This document shows, piece after piece, positions 16,742 to 24,784 of a DNA stretch of 64,000 nucleotides; position 1 is the first letter of the stretch, and the number at the start of each line of letters is the position of its first letter. This DNA comes from an uncultured Rikenellaceae bacterium. Lineage in GTDB: Bacteria; Bacteroidota; Bacteroidia; Bacteroidales; Rikenellaceae. The stretch is taken from NCBI GenBank assembly GCA_944325305.1, contig CALUZO010000012.1:1-64000 (forward strand), given 5' to 3'. Both the position numbers and the translations under genes were made by a program. Below the pieces are notes generated by a model that searched no databases, was not told the origin of the DNA, and saw only the letters and a list, made by a program, of their open reading frames with translations.

Positions 16742-17010
16742 CCGGGATACTATTCCCGGAAAATATCTTCAGTGCCCGTCCGCCTAACCCTCGAAGCGGC
16801 AGAAGCAGTATCCCGAATGGCAGGTCTTCTGACTGACTCCCGTTCCGAAGCCTTCCCGGCCCTGGGCCAGTGGCGAGAGACCATTGCGGAACGTTGGCTG
16901 GAGATTCACAGCAGCGGGACTGTCCGGGATTTCCACCCGATTCCCTATTATTGTCTTTCTGCGGATACAGAAAGACAAACCAATTCGGCCGTAAAGGTAA
17001 ACCTTTTATG
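16742..17010 (-). promoter_or_regulatory. Cobalamin (adenosylcobalamin) riboswitch
   Basis: Read on the minus strand, the conserved core is unmistakable: AATCGGGTGGAAATCCCGG, then CCCGCTGCTGTGAA, then GCCACTGG with GGGCCGGGAAGGC, and the B12 box GTCAGAAGACCTGCC (about 16819-16834). These are the hallmarks of the cobalamin aptamer. Downstream, two exclusive pairings are visible: a local hairpin CCGGGA/TCCCGG (16759-16742) and a longer-range pairing of CGGGATACT (16815-16807) with AGTATCCCG (16751-16743). The gene controlled is the biotin carboxylase starting at 16711. Cobalamin riboswitches usually lower expression when the vitamin is bound. Confidence 0.95.
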
Positions 17011-17121
17011 GCTCTAAATCCAAGCAAAACAGAGTATTTTTTCGACATGTCACCGATAAAGCGTTATGGTTCTTTGGGTTATATATCGTTCTATTGTGCG
17101 CGCAGTTTCACATTCGGAATC

Positions 17122-17156
17122 GGCATAAAAAAAGCGGAACTTTTCTTGTTCCGCTT
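17122..17156 (-). terminator. Terminator of the GNAT gene
   Basis: Minus strand AAGCGGAAC (17156-17148) pairs with GTTCCGCTT (17140-17132) around a 7-base loop, followed by TTTTTTT. It lies 27 bases after the GNAT stop codon. Confidence 0.9.
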
Positions 17157-17182
17157 ACCACAATTTTTTTAAAAAAGATTGC

Positions 17183-17467
17183 TCATCCTGCTACGACATC
17201 TTGCCAGTCGGAATGTTTTATCAGTACTGCCCGCGCAAAAGGACATGTTGCCATCAGTTTGTGTCCGCTCTCTCTGGCATAGTCGACAGCACCCTTAACA
17301 AGTTCAGTGCCTAAGCCTCCTCCCTGACTTTCGGGACTGACATATGTATGGTCTATTATAATGACTTTGTCACCGGCGTTGACATAAGACATGCGACCTT
17401 CTTCATATCCATCTTTTTCGATAGTGAAATAACCTCCCCTTTCGTTTTCTACATGTTTCATAATCAT
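17183..17467 (-). CDS. Small GNAT-type N-acetyltransferase (YjdJ-like)
   Basis: A 94-residue protein of the short Gcn5-related acetyltransferase group. It shows the central strand with IIIDHTYVSPESQGGGLGTELVKGAVDYAR, where the GxGxG-like acetyl-CoA loop (QGGGLG) is clear, and ends with the family's CPFARAVLIKH segment, seen in one-domain relatives. Length matches this subgroup (about 90-100). The substrate is unknown. The start may be the ATG at 17467 or the one two codons later. It forms its own unit with a strong terminator at 17122-17156, and lies upstream of, but is separated from, the B12-controlled operon. Confidence 0.85.
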   Translation of the reverse strand: MIMKHVENERGGYFTIEKDGYEEGRMSYVNAGDKVIIIDHTYVSPESQGGGLGTELVKGAVDYARESGHKLMATCPFARAVLIKHSDWQDVVAG

Positions 17468-17773
17468 TCTATTTTACTAAGATCATATACCTTTCACGAA
17501 TTCCGTTCCCGAGACTTCATCCGAACGTGAGTTCCACAACCTCTGCGCCCCACCACTAACGACTGGCCGCATCATCAAAACATTACATGTCGAGCCCTTC
17601 CCTTTTCATAGTGCAATACCGAGTATCGGGACAATTCCGCTTCCCATCCGATTTCAGACGCTATGGCCATTTGCAAAAGCGAGTATTGGTCACAATCGAA
17701 ATACGGGCTTGTCGGATTGTCAGATTATAATGCAATAACTATACCTAAAAAAACAATTATCGGCAGACAATAC
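17468..17773. other. Intergenic region between GNAT gene and lepA terminator
   Basis: About 300 bases with no convincing reading frame, no tRNA and no exact promoter consensus in front of the GNAT gene. Nothing else recognisable is seen. Confidence 0.5.
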
Positions 17774-17801
17774 AAAAAAAGCCTGCCACAGTCAGGCAGG
17801 C
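17774..17801 (-). terminator. Terminator downstream of lepA
   Basis: On the minus strand GCCTGCC (17801-17795) pairs with GGCAGGC (17787-17781), loop of seven, followed by TTTTTTT. It lies about 160 bases after the lepA stop, leaving a long untranslated tail. Confidence 0.88.
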
Positions 17802-17964
17802 CAGGTTAGTTGTACTATATTAGTAATTAGTAGCGGTGGGGTCTTTTCGTTAGAACCGGAATCAAGATCCTGCGGTAAAAAGGTCTCGACGACACGTGTC
17901 GACAAGCGCCCGTAATCACTATCCGAGGGTCGCATGCCGTAATTTATAACCCGAAACGGACATG

Positions 17965-19752
17965 TCAATCCATTTTCAGTACGGCGAGGAAGGCCGACTG
18001 CGGCACCTCCACATTACCGATCTGCCGCATACGTTTTTTACCTTTTTTCTGTTTTTCGAGCAGTTTGCGTTTACGCGAAATATCGCCCCCGTAGCACTTC
18101 GCCGTCACATCCTTGCGTACAGCCTTAACGGTCTCGCGTGCTATGATCTTGGCTCCGATAGCCGCCTGAATGGCGATATCGAACTGCTGGCGCGGTATAA
18201 GTTCTTTCAGTTTCTCGCACATCTTGCGTCCGAAGTCATAGGCATGGTCGGCATGGATCAGCGAGCTGAGAGCGTCGACCGGTTCGCCATTGAGCAGTAT
18301 GTCGAGTTTCGCCAGCTTGCTGGGCTTGTATCCTGTCTGGTGATAGTCGAACGAGGCGTATCCTCGCGAAATGCTCTTGAGCTTATCGTAAAAATCGAAC
18401 ACTATCTCGGCCAGCGGCATGTCGAAATTCACCTCCACACGATCCTGCGTTATGAAGTTCTGGTTTTTCAGCACTCCGCGCTTGTCTATGCACAATTTGA
18501 TCACGTTGCCCAGGAACTCGGTTTTCGTAATTATCTGTGCCAGTATATAAGGCTCCTCGATGTGATCTATGTAAGTGGGATCGGGCAAGCCCGACGGGTT
18601 GTGCACGTCGAGCACTTCGTCCTTGGTCGTATAGACTTTATAGGAGACATTGGGTACGGTCGTAATGACATCCATGTCGAACTCCCTGTACAGGCGTTCC
18701 TGGATGATCTCCATGTGAAGGAGTCCGAGGAATCCTGCCCGGAACCCGAATCCGAGTGCAAGCGAACTTTCGGGATCGAACGTAAGCGATGCATCGTTCA
18801 GCTGAAGTTTCTCGAGCGATGTCCGAAGATCCTCGTACTGATCCGCCTCGACCGGATACAACCCCGCAAACACCATAGGTTTCACCTCTTCGAAACCGGC
18901 TATGGCCTCCCTGGCCGGATTTTCCACAGTGGTTATGGTGTCGCCTACCTTGACCTCTACCGAATTCTTGATACCCGAAATTATATACCCCACGTCGCCG
19001 GCCTTTATCTCCTGCTTGGGATTCATCTTGAGTTTCAACACCCCTATTTCGTCTGCCTCGTATTCATGGCCGGAATTGATGAATTTGACCTTCGCCCCCT
19101 GCTTCAGCGTACCGTTGAACACGCGGAAATAGGCTATGATCCCCCTGAACGGATTGAACACCGAGTCGAATATCAGAGCCTGCAAAGGGGCGTTCTCGTC
19201 GCCTTTCGGGGCGGGAATCCTGTCTACGATAGCATCCAATATCGCCTCGACACCTTCGCCCGTACGTCCCGAAGCGGCGAGGATATCGTCCGGATCGCAG
19301 CCTAAAAGATCTACGATCTGCTCACGCACCTCGTCCACCATGGCCGACTCCATATCTATCTTGTTCATCACGGGAATTATCTCGAGGTCATGGCCGAGTG
19401 CAAGGTAGAGGTTCGAGATTGTCTGTGCCTGTATCCCCTGCGTGGCATCTACCACAAGCAGCGCTCCTTCACACGAGGCAATGGCGCGCGACACTTCGTA
19501 GGAAAAGTCGACATGACCGGGGGTGTCTATAAGGTTGAGCGTGTACTTTTCGCCGCCGCGGACATAGTCCATCTGTATGGCATGGCTTTTTATCGTAATG
19601 CCCTTTTCCCTTTCCAAGTCCATATTATCGAGTACCTGTGCCTGCTTTTCCCTTTCGGATATGGTATTTGTAACATCCAAAAGGCGGTCTGCGAGCGTAC
19701 TCTTGCCGTGATCGATATGGGCGATTATGCAGAAATTGCGAATATTCTTCAT
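17965..19752 (-). CDS. lepA: Elongation factor 4 (LepA)
   Basis: Ribosome-associated GTPase that acts on stalled or back-translocated ribosomes. The 595 residues match LepA (599 in E. coli). The GTPase motifs are [17 protein letters not shown] and NKID; the middle holds the EF-G-like domains; the LepA-specific C-terminal domain is present, ending in [22 protein letters not shown]. The start ATG follows a -7 box (TAACTTTG, 19780-19773) by about 20 bases. The antisense strand carries a 447-codon open frame that is a shadow of this gene. Confidence 0.97.
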   Translation of the reverse strand: MKNIRNFCIIAHIDHGKSTLADRLLDVTNTISEREKQAQVLDNMDLEREKGITIKSHAIQMDYVRGGEKYTLNLIDTPGHVDFSYEVSRAIASCEGALLVVDATQGIQAQTISNLYLALGHDLEIIPVMNKIDMESAMVDEVREQIVDLLGCDPDDILAASGRTGEGVEAILDAIVDRIPAPKGDENAPLQALIFDSVFNPFRGIIAYFRVFNGTLKQGAKVKFINSGHEYEADEIGVLKLKMNPKQEIKAGDVGYIISGIKNSVEVKVGDTITTVENPAREAIAGFEEVKPMVFAGLYPVEADQYEDLRTSLEKLQLNDASLTFDPESSLALGFGFRAGFLGLLHMEIIQERLYREFDMDVITTVPNVSYKVYTTKDEVLDVHNPSGLPDPTYIDHIEEPYILAQIITKTEFLGNVIKLCIDKRGVLKNQNFITQDRVEVNFDMPLAEIVFDFYDKLKSISRGYASFDYHQTGYKPSKLAKLDILLNGEPVDALSSLIHADHAYDFGRKMCEKLKELIPRQQFDIAIQAAIGAKIIARETVKAVRKDVTAKCYGGDISRKRKLLEKQKKGKKRMRQIGNVEVPQSAFLAVLKMD

Positions 19753-19772
19753 CGTATTGTCCTAAAGCAGTG

Positions 19773-19803
19773 CAAAGTTAAACAAATTCCGTTGCATCGC
19801 AAC
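19773..19803 (-). promoter_or_regulatory. lepA promoter
   Basis: Minus strand TAACTTTG (19780-19773) with GTTG 19 bases upstream (19803-19800), close to the TTTG-N19-TAnnTTTG pattern. The leader would be roughly 15 bases. Confidence 0.65.
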
Positions 19804-20003
19804 AAGGTTCCATTCTTGTCTGGAAAATCGCAAAAATTATCGAATCACATTCCATCCGCAGCGAAAAGCCAGCAGTTAAGACAACGCGGATGAAGAGTCA
19901 CTCTGCATAACCGGTCTTTTGTTTGTCGCATGTTTTTTTGGATACGGCAGGCCCCACAAACAAACTTGCCGAACAAGTTCGACGTTTGTCGCCCACCTTT
20001 GCG

Positions 20004-20011
20004 TATATTTG
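20004..20011 (+). promoter_or_regulatory. Promoter -7 element of the prenyltransferase gene
   Basis: TATATTTG, exact -7 match, 26 bases before the chosen ATG at 20038. A TTTG lies only 15 bases upstream, so the -33 spacing is not ideal. The box supports the start at 20038 over an upstream in-frame start at 19930. Confidence 0.55.
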
Positions 20012-20037
20012 CCCCATCAAATAGACAAACAAAGAAT

Positions 20038-20895
20038 ATGGGCAAAATATCGCAATACTTCTCTCTGGTCACATTCTCGCACACTATTTTCGCCATGCCG
20101 TTTGCGCTGATCGGCTATGTGTATGCCCTGACCAGTACCGGGACTCCGTTCGAGTGGCTGTTACTTGTGGAAATACTTTTATGCATGGTATTCGCGCGAA
20201 ACGCTGCCATGGGATTCAACCGCTGGGCCGACCGCAAAATAGACGCCATGAATCCGCGTACGGCCGGGAGGGAAATCCCCTCGGGCAAGATCACGCCGAG
20301 AGCAGGACTCATATTCGTCATCATCAACTCGGCGGCATTCATCGTCACGACAGCATTCATAAACCGACTCGCATTCATGCTTTCGCCGATAGCGTTGATA
20401 GTTGCGCTCGGATACAGCCTGACCAAACGTTTCACTGCTCTGGCGCACATCGTGCTCGGACTTACGCTTGCCATAGCCCCCGTAGGCGCCTACATCGCGG
20501 TAACAGGAACCATATCTCTCATTCCCCTGATACTTGCCCTGGCCGTACTGACATGGACCGGAGGATTCGACATCCTCTACTCACTGCAGGATGCTGAATT
20601 CGACCGCAGGCACAACCTCCACAGCATTCCGGCCAGGTTCTCCCCCAAGGGCGCCGTCGGGATCAGCATCGCACTCCATATTGTTACGGTGATTGCCGTA
20701 GCTGTCATAGGCAGATATTACGGAGGCGGCATACTTTACTGGATAGGTGCGACAGTTTTCATAGCGATGCTCGTTGTGCAGCATTTCGTCTTTACGCCTA
20801 CGAAAACACGCCGTATAGCCTCCTCGTTCGGGTTGATCAACGGAATAACGAGCGTAGGCTACGCCGTTTTCTTCATTGCGGACATGCTTTCATGA
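20038..20895 (+). CDS. UbiA-family prenyltransferase (MqnP-like)
   Basis: Membrane prenyltransferase of the UbiA superfamily, 285 residues, with about eight hydrophobic helices. Both Asp-rich motifs are clear: NRWADRKID (N61, D65, D69) and DILYSLQDAEFD (D178, D185, D189), which bind the prenyl diphosphate through magnesium. The AMGFNRWADRKIDAMNPRTA wording is that of the UbiA/MqnP group rather than MenA, which would point to a ring prenylation step of menaquinone made by the futalosine route; that is an inference and no other mqn gene is in the window. It stands alone, divergent from lepA. Confidence 0.88.
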   Translation: MGKISQYFSLVTFSHTIFAMPFALIGYVYALTSTGTPFEWLLLVEILLCMVFARNAAMGFNRWADRKIDAMNPRTAGREIPSGKITPRAGLIFVIINSAAFIVTTAFINRLAFMLSPIALIVALGYSLTKRFTALAHIVLGLTLAIAPVGAYIAVTGTISLIPLILALAVLTWTGGFDILYSLQDAEFDRRHNLHSIPARFSPKGAVGISIALHIVTVIAVAVIGRYYGGGILYWIGATVFIAMLVVQHFVFTPTKTRRIASSFGLINGITSVGYAVFFIADMLS

Positions 20896-21048
20896 TCGCA
20901 TCGGAAACAACACAACCGACCAATCGTATAGAACAGCAACGATCGGCACTGCAAATCTCGACAATGTTCGCCGAGACAATTTACAGATTCAGGAGAATTA
21001 CGGCATGACCCGCATCCAGAATAAACTATGGATTACCGGATAAGTCGG

Positions 21049-21717
21049 TCAGATTCCGGCCTGACGTTTGGCTTCCATGAGTATGGTAAACGCGCGATGG
21101 ATATCCTCGTCGCTGACGACAACGGTAAATTCATTTGTCGTGCTGATCACTTCCGAGATATTTATGTTGTCCCAGGCGAGCTCCTTGAATATGTAATAAT
21201 ACACGCCGGGGCAGACCGCATTCTCCTCAGGCAGCTTTACCGTTATCGACGACAGATTGAGCGTACGTGCTATGCGGCCTTCGACGGCAAATATTTCGTC
21301 GACCAGAGGGACTATCGTATTGCTGACTACGAGTGTAGTCTCGTAAATCCCCTGCGAGAAGGTACAGAACAGGTCTTTCATCGAACTGACGCTCTTCAGA
21401 AGTTCGGCCTGTCGCTCGTATAGCGTCGGAGAATTGGCGAAGGCATAGTCGGCCAGATTCGACCGCACTATTATGTCTCCTATGTTCTGCACGACCTTCT
21501 TGAACTTCATCTGCGACATAAGTTCGAGACGCGGCACCAGACGATTGAGCGCCATGATGACAGCACTGTCGTTCACTTCTTTCCCTACACGTTTCTCGAT
21601 ATCGGGTTTGATCTGACGGGCAAGCGCCGAAAGATTTACCAAACCTTCGACGAGAGCTCCTTCAAGGAAAGGTTTCTTTTTTATTACCTCCTCGACGGCA
21701 TTAGGGATAGTCTGCAT
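21049..21717 (-). CDS. ACT-domain protein of unknown function next to lysC
   Basis: A 222-residue cytoplasmic protein. The N-terminal ~100 residues are helical (EEVIKKKPFLEGALVEGLVN, then SAVIMALNRLVPRLE), without a recognised catalytic motif. The C-terminal ~100 residues look like one or two ACT folds, with SSITVKLPEENA, a strand ending in DNINISEVISTTNEFTVVV and a DEDIHRAFTILMEA helix, the same pattern as the regulatory end of aspartate kinases. It is divergent from lysC, 172 bases away. A role in sensing an amino acid is plausible but unproven. Confidence 0.7.
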   Translation of the reverse strand: MQTIPNAVEEVIKKKPFLEGALVEGLVNLSALARQIKPDIEKRVGKEVNDSAVIMALNRLVPRLELMSQMKFKKVVQNIGDIIVRSNLADYAFANSPTLYERQAELLKSVSSMKDLFCTFSQGIYETTLVVSNTIVPLVDEIFAVEGRIARTLNLSSITVKLPEENAVCPGVYYYIFKELAWDNINISEVISTTNEFTVVVSDEDIHRAFTILMEAKRQAGI

Positions 21718-21804
21718 AGCTATGGCATTTTCTGGTTAAGATTCAGGCGAAGTTGTGAAAATTTATACTCGCATCTTACTTATTGCAAAAAAAACATTTT
21801 AGCC

Positions 21805-21835
21805 TTTAAAAACCAAACATTTTATCATACTTTTG
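21805..21835 (+). promoter_or_regulatory. lysC promoter
   Basis: TTTA (21805-21808), 19 bases, then TACTTTTG (21828-21835), a near-complete Bacteroidota promoter. It places the RNA start around 21840 and supports the ATG at 21890 as the lysC start. Confidence 0.7.
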
Positions 21836-21889
21836 CGCAATCTAAACAAATTTGGTGTTTTTTTAACTTATTGTTTTAAATTTTCCTTA

Positions 21890-23215
21890 ATGATCAAAGT
21901 GTTGAAGTTCGGCGGTACGTCCGTCGGTTCCGCAAAAAACATGAAGATGGTTGCAGACATCGTAACCAGCGAAAAAGCTACTGTTACGGTACTTTCGGCA
22001 ATGTCCGGGACCACCGACTCACTTGTTCGAATATCGTCTCTGTCAACTCAGGCAAACAAAAGATCCGAAATAGCAGAGACAATAGACATGTTGCGCGAAA
22101 AATACAGCACATGCATCAACCAACTCCTCGATTCTCACAAGGGAGAGGCTTTGGCCAAGATGGAAAGCGTCCTCGAGCTGATATCGAACGAATCCGACAA
22201 TTTCAGGGAGTACACTTCCGAAAGGCTTATCCTTTCGCAGGGAGAGTTGCTGACGTCGGCCATTTTTGCCATGTACATGCAGGAAATCGGACGCAAGGCA
22301 GTACTGTTGAATGCACCTGATTTCATGCGCACCGACGAAGACCAAAAGGTAGACACGGCACTGTTGGAAAAAAAGATAAACGAACTGGTCGACGACAAAG
22401 AGACATTCTACATCACCCAGGGATTTATCTGCACCAACCATCGCGGCGAGATAGACAACCTCGGACGAGGCGGCAGCGACTATTCGGCTGCACTCATAGG
22501 CGGCGCGCTGAATGCAGACGAGGTTCAGGTATGGACCGACATAGACGGCATGCACAACAACGACCCACGCGTGGTAGAGGGAACCTATCCCATCCACAAA
22601 ATGAGTTTCGACGAAGCTGCCGAACTTGCATATTTCGGTGCAAAGATACTTCACCCGGCGACCATACAACCATGTAAGGACAAAGACATACCGGTGTTTC
22701 TCAAGAATACCATGGATCCGGCAGCCGAAGGAACGAAAATATCCGACGAGGATGACGAGACACGCATCTTTCATGCAGTGGCGGCAAAAGACAACATTAC
22801 CGTTATCCGCATATATTCCACACGAATGTTGATGGCCTACGGATTCCTGCGCCGCGTATTCGAGGTTTTCGAAAAGTACCGCACCCCCATCGACATGATC
22901 ACCACGGCCGAAGTTTCGGTATCGCTCACCGTCGACAACACCTCGCATCTGGACGAAATAGAGAAGGAACTCGCCTCTTTCGGCAAGATCGAAGTGGAAC
23001 AGGACAATACCATAGTATGCCTGGTCGGCAACCTCGAACATTCGCAGAAAGGTCTCGCCGCCACCATCATGAACAGCATACACGGCATTCCGCTCAAGAT
23101 GATCTCTTACGGGGCCAGCCACCGCAGCATAGCCATGCTTGTGGATACCAAGTACAAGAAAGAGATGATGCAATCAATGAACGACAAACTTTTCGGAAAG
23201 GAAAACCATGCTTAG
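21890..23215 (+). CDS. lysC: Aspartate kinase (monofunctional)
   Basis: Phosphorylates L-aspartate, the first step toward lysine, threonine and methionine. 441 residues: kinase domain starting MIKVLKFGGTSVGSAKNM, the LGRGGSDYSAALIG nucleotide-binding segment and WTDIDGMHNNDPRVV; then two C-terminal ACT domains (VTVIRIYSTRML and the NTIVCLVGNL part) that bind feedback inhibitor. No homoserine dehydrogenase domain follows. A non-ATG upstream extension is unlikely because the promoter lies inside it. The gene overlaps lysA by eight bases, so the pair is translationally coupled and probably serves lysine/diaminopimelate synthesis. Confidence 0.96.
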   Translation: MIKVLKFGGTSVGSAKNMKMVADIVTSEKATVTVLSAMSGTTDSLVRISSLSTQANKRSEIAETIDMLREKYSTCINQLLDSHKGEALAKMESVLELISNESDNFREYTSERLILSQGELLTSAIFAMYMQEIGRKAVLLNAPDFMRTDEDQKVDTALLEKKINELVDDKETFYITQGFICTNHRGEIDNLGRGGSDYSAALIGGALNADEVQVWTDIDGMHNNDPRVVEGTYPIHKMSFDEAAELAYFGAKILHPATIQPCKDKDIPVFLKNTMDPAAEGTKISDEDDETRIFHAVAAKDNITVIRIYSTRMLMAYGFLRRVFEVFEKYRTPIDMITTAEVSVSLTVDNTSHLDEIEKELASFGKIEVEQDNTIVCLVGNLEHSQKGLAATIMNSIHGIPLKMISYGASHRSIAMLVDTKYKKEMMQSMNDKLFGKENHA

Positions 23216-24365
23216 CCGCCAGATAAAAGACAAATTACAGGGGCTCTCCACCCCATTCTACCTGTACGACATGGGGTTGCTCCGGGAGACTCTCAAGGCA
23301 GCCGTCGACGAGTCTTCGAAATACGGATACAAAATACACTATGCCCTGAAGGCGAATTTCGACGAACGTATTTTCAAAACTGTCCGCGAATTCGGCATGG
23401 GGGTCGATTGCGTGAGCGGCAACGAAGTGCGTTATTCCATAGAGTCCGGGTTCCCGGCCGCATCGGTCGTTTATGCCGGGGTAGGCAAAAACGACGACGA
23501 GATACGATACGGAATCGAACAGGGAATCTTCGCATTCAACTGCGAATCGCGCCAGGAGATGGAGATCATCAACAGAATTGCGGGCGAAATGGGTAAAGTG
23601 GCCGACATAGCCCTGCGCATCAACCCCGACGTCGATCCTCATACACACAAAAATATCTCCACCGGACACGGCGACAGCAAGTTCGGCATATCGTACAAGG
23701 AGATCGAAGAGGTTGCAGCCAAACTCCCCGAACTGAAGAACATCAACATCACCGGTCTCCATTTCCACATAGGGTCGCAGATAACCACCATGGAACCGTT
23801 CATCAACCTGTGCCAGCGCGTCAACATGCTCTACAAGTGGTTTACCGGACGCGGCTTCAGGCTCACGCATATCAACGTCGGAGGCGGTCTTGGAGTCAAC
23901 TACACCAATCCCGAAGCGGAACCCATACCCGATTTCAAAAAATACTTCTCGATATTCGCAGAAAACCTCGACATAGATCCCGCTATCGAAATACATTTCG
24001 AACTGGGGCGTTCGCTCGTCGGACAATGCGGAGAACTTATCACGAAAGTATTATACAACAAAGTCACGGCAGCCGGCAGCAACGTAGCTATCGTTGACAG
24101 CAGCATGACGGATCTTATCCGTCCGGCCCTCTACCAGGCACACCACGCAATAGAAAACCTCAGCCGCAATGGCGACAAGGGAATCTACACTATCGCAGGA
24201 ACAGTATGCGAATCGTCCGACATATTCGCCAAAGGCATCGAACTTTCCGCACCGTTGCGCGGTGACATTCTGACCATAAAAACGACCGGAGCATACGGTT
24301 CGGCAATGGCTTCGCGCTACAACATGCACGATCTGCCCAAAGCCGTTTACAGCGACGACCTGTAA
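23208..24365 (+). CDS. lysA: Diaminopimelate decarboxylase
   Basis: PLP enzyme that makes L-lysine from meso-diaminopimelate. The 385 residues have the alanine-racemase-like barrel with the PLP lysine in HYALKANFDE, the HFHIGSQI segment, the phosphate-binding loop NVGGGLGVNY and the C-terminal beta domain with CESSDIFAKG, where the Cys and following residues form the second half of the active site. The ATG lies inside the end of lysC (shared ATGCTTAG region). A strong terminator follows 22 bases after the stop. Confidence 0.95.
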   Translation: MLSRQIKDKLQGLSTPFYLYDMGLLRETLKAAVDESSKYGYKIHYALKANFDERIFKTVREFGMGVDCVSGNEVRYSIESGFPAASVVYAGVGKNDDEIRYGIEQGIFAFNCESRQEMEIINRIAGEMGKVADIALRINPDVDPHTHKNISTGHGDSKFGISYKEIEEVAAKLPELKNINITGLHFHIGSQITTMEPFINLCQRVNMLYKWFTGRGFRLTHINVGGGLGVNYTNPEAEPIPDFKKYFSIFAENLDIDPAIEIHFELGRSLVGQCGELITKVLYNKVTAAGSNVAIVDSSMTDLIRPALYQAHHAIENLSRNGDKGIYTIAGTVCESSDIFAKGIELSAPLRGDILTIKTTGAYGSAMASRYNMHDLPKAVYSDDL

Positions 24366-24387
24366 ACAGACAACACAGCACATACCC

Positions 24388-24424
24388 AACGACCGTTCCT
24401 TCTCCCCGGGAACGGTCGTTTTTG
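24388..24424 (+). terminator. Terminator of lysC-lysA
   Basis: AACGACCGTTCC (24388-24399) and GGAACGGTCGTT (24409-24420) form a 12-base stem followed by TTTTT at its end. Confidence 0.92.
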
Positions 24425-24784
24425 TTATATACCGAGAAATCAAACGCAAACAGATTAATTCCAATCCATCAACCGATTCACATACCGTCTTATGTTTCGT
24501 TTCGGCCCAAAACAACATAAGGAATCTTTACATATTCCCCTCATTCAGAATGCCATTTTCTCTGATTATACCATCTAACGCAGACCTTCTTGTTGCACTC
24601 TTTCCTTCACAAACTTAGTCATAACGGTTATCCGCCCAAATAACAACAAACAGTATATACACTCTTATGTGAAAGAACATACGAGATTGTCCAAAAAATA
24701 TCAGTTTCTTGCGCGTAAACATTTTTGTTTTTTCAAACCTGCCAACTTTTTAGTATCTTTCGCACGTTTTTTAAACCACCCGAC
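24425..24784. other. Intergenic region before pheT
   Basis: About 360 bases without a gene. A hairpin of CTTATGTT (24489-24496) with AACATAAG (24514-24521), extended by a GTTT/AAAC pairing, is the only clear structure. A TATCTTTC (24754-24761) close to the -7 consensus lies 24 bases before the pheT ATG. No T-box or leader peptide of Phe codons is seen. Confidence 0.5.

Noticed and set aside
16475..17048. Open frames over the riboswitch region on both strands
   Set aside because: The sequence is explained by the cobalamin aptamer; translations have no family resemblance.
17962..19305. 447-codon open frame on the plus strand opposite lepA
   Set aside because: It is exactly antisense to a highly conserved lepA and its protein shows no family pattern; long antisense frames are common over GC-biased codon patterns.
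22043..23173. 376-codon open frame opposite lysC
   Set aside because: Shadow of aspartate kinase; His/Cys/Val-rich translation typical of antisense frames, no start context.
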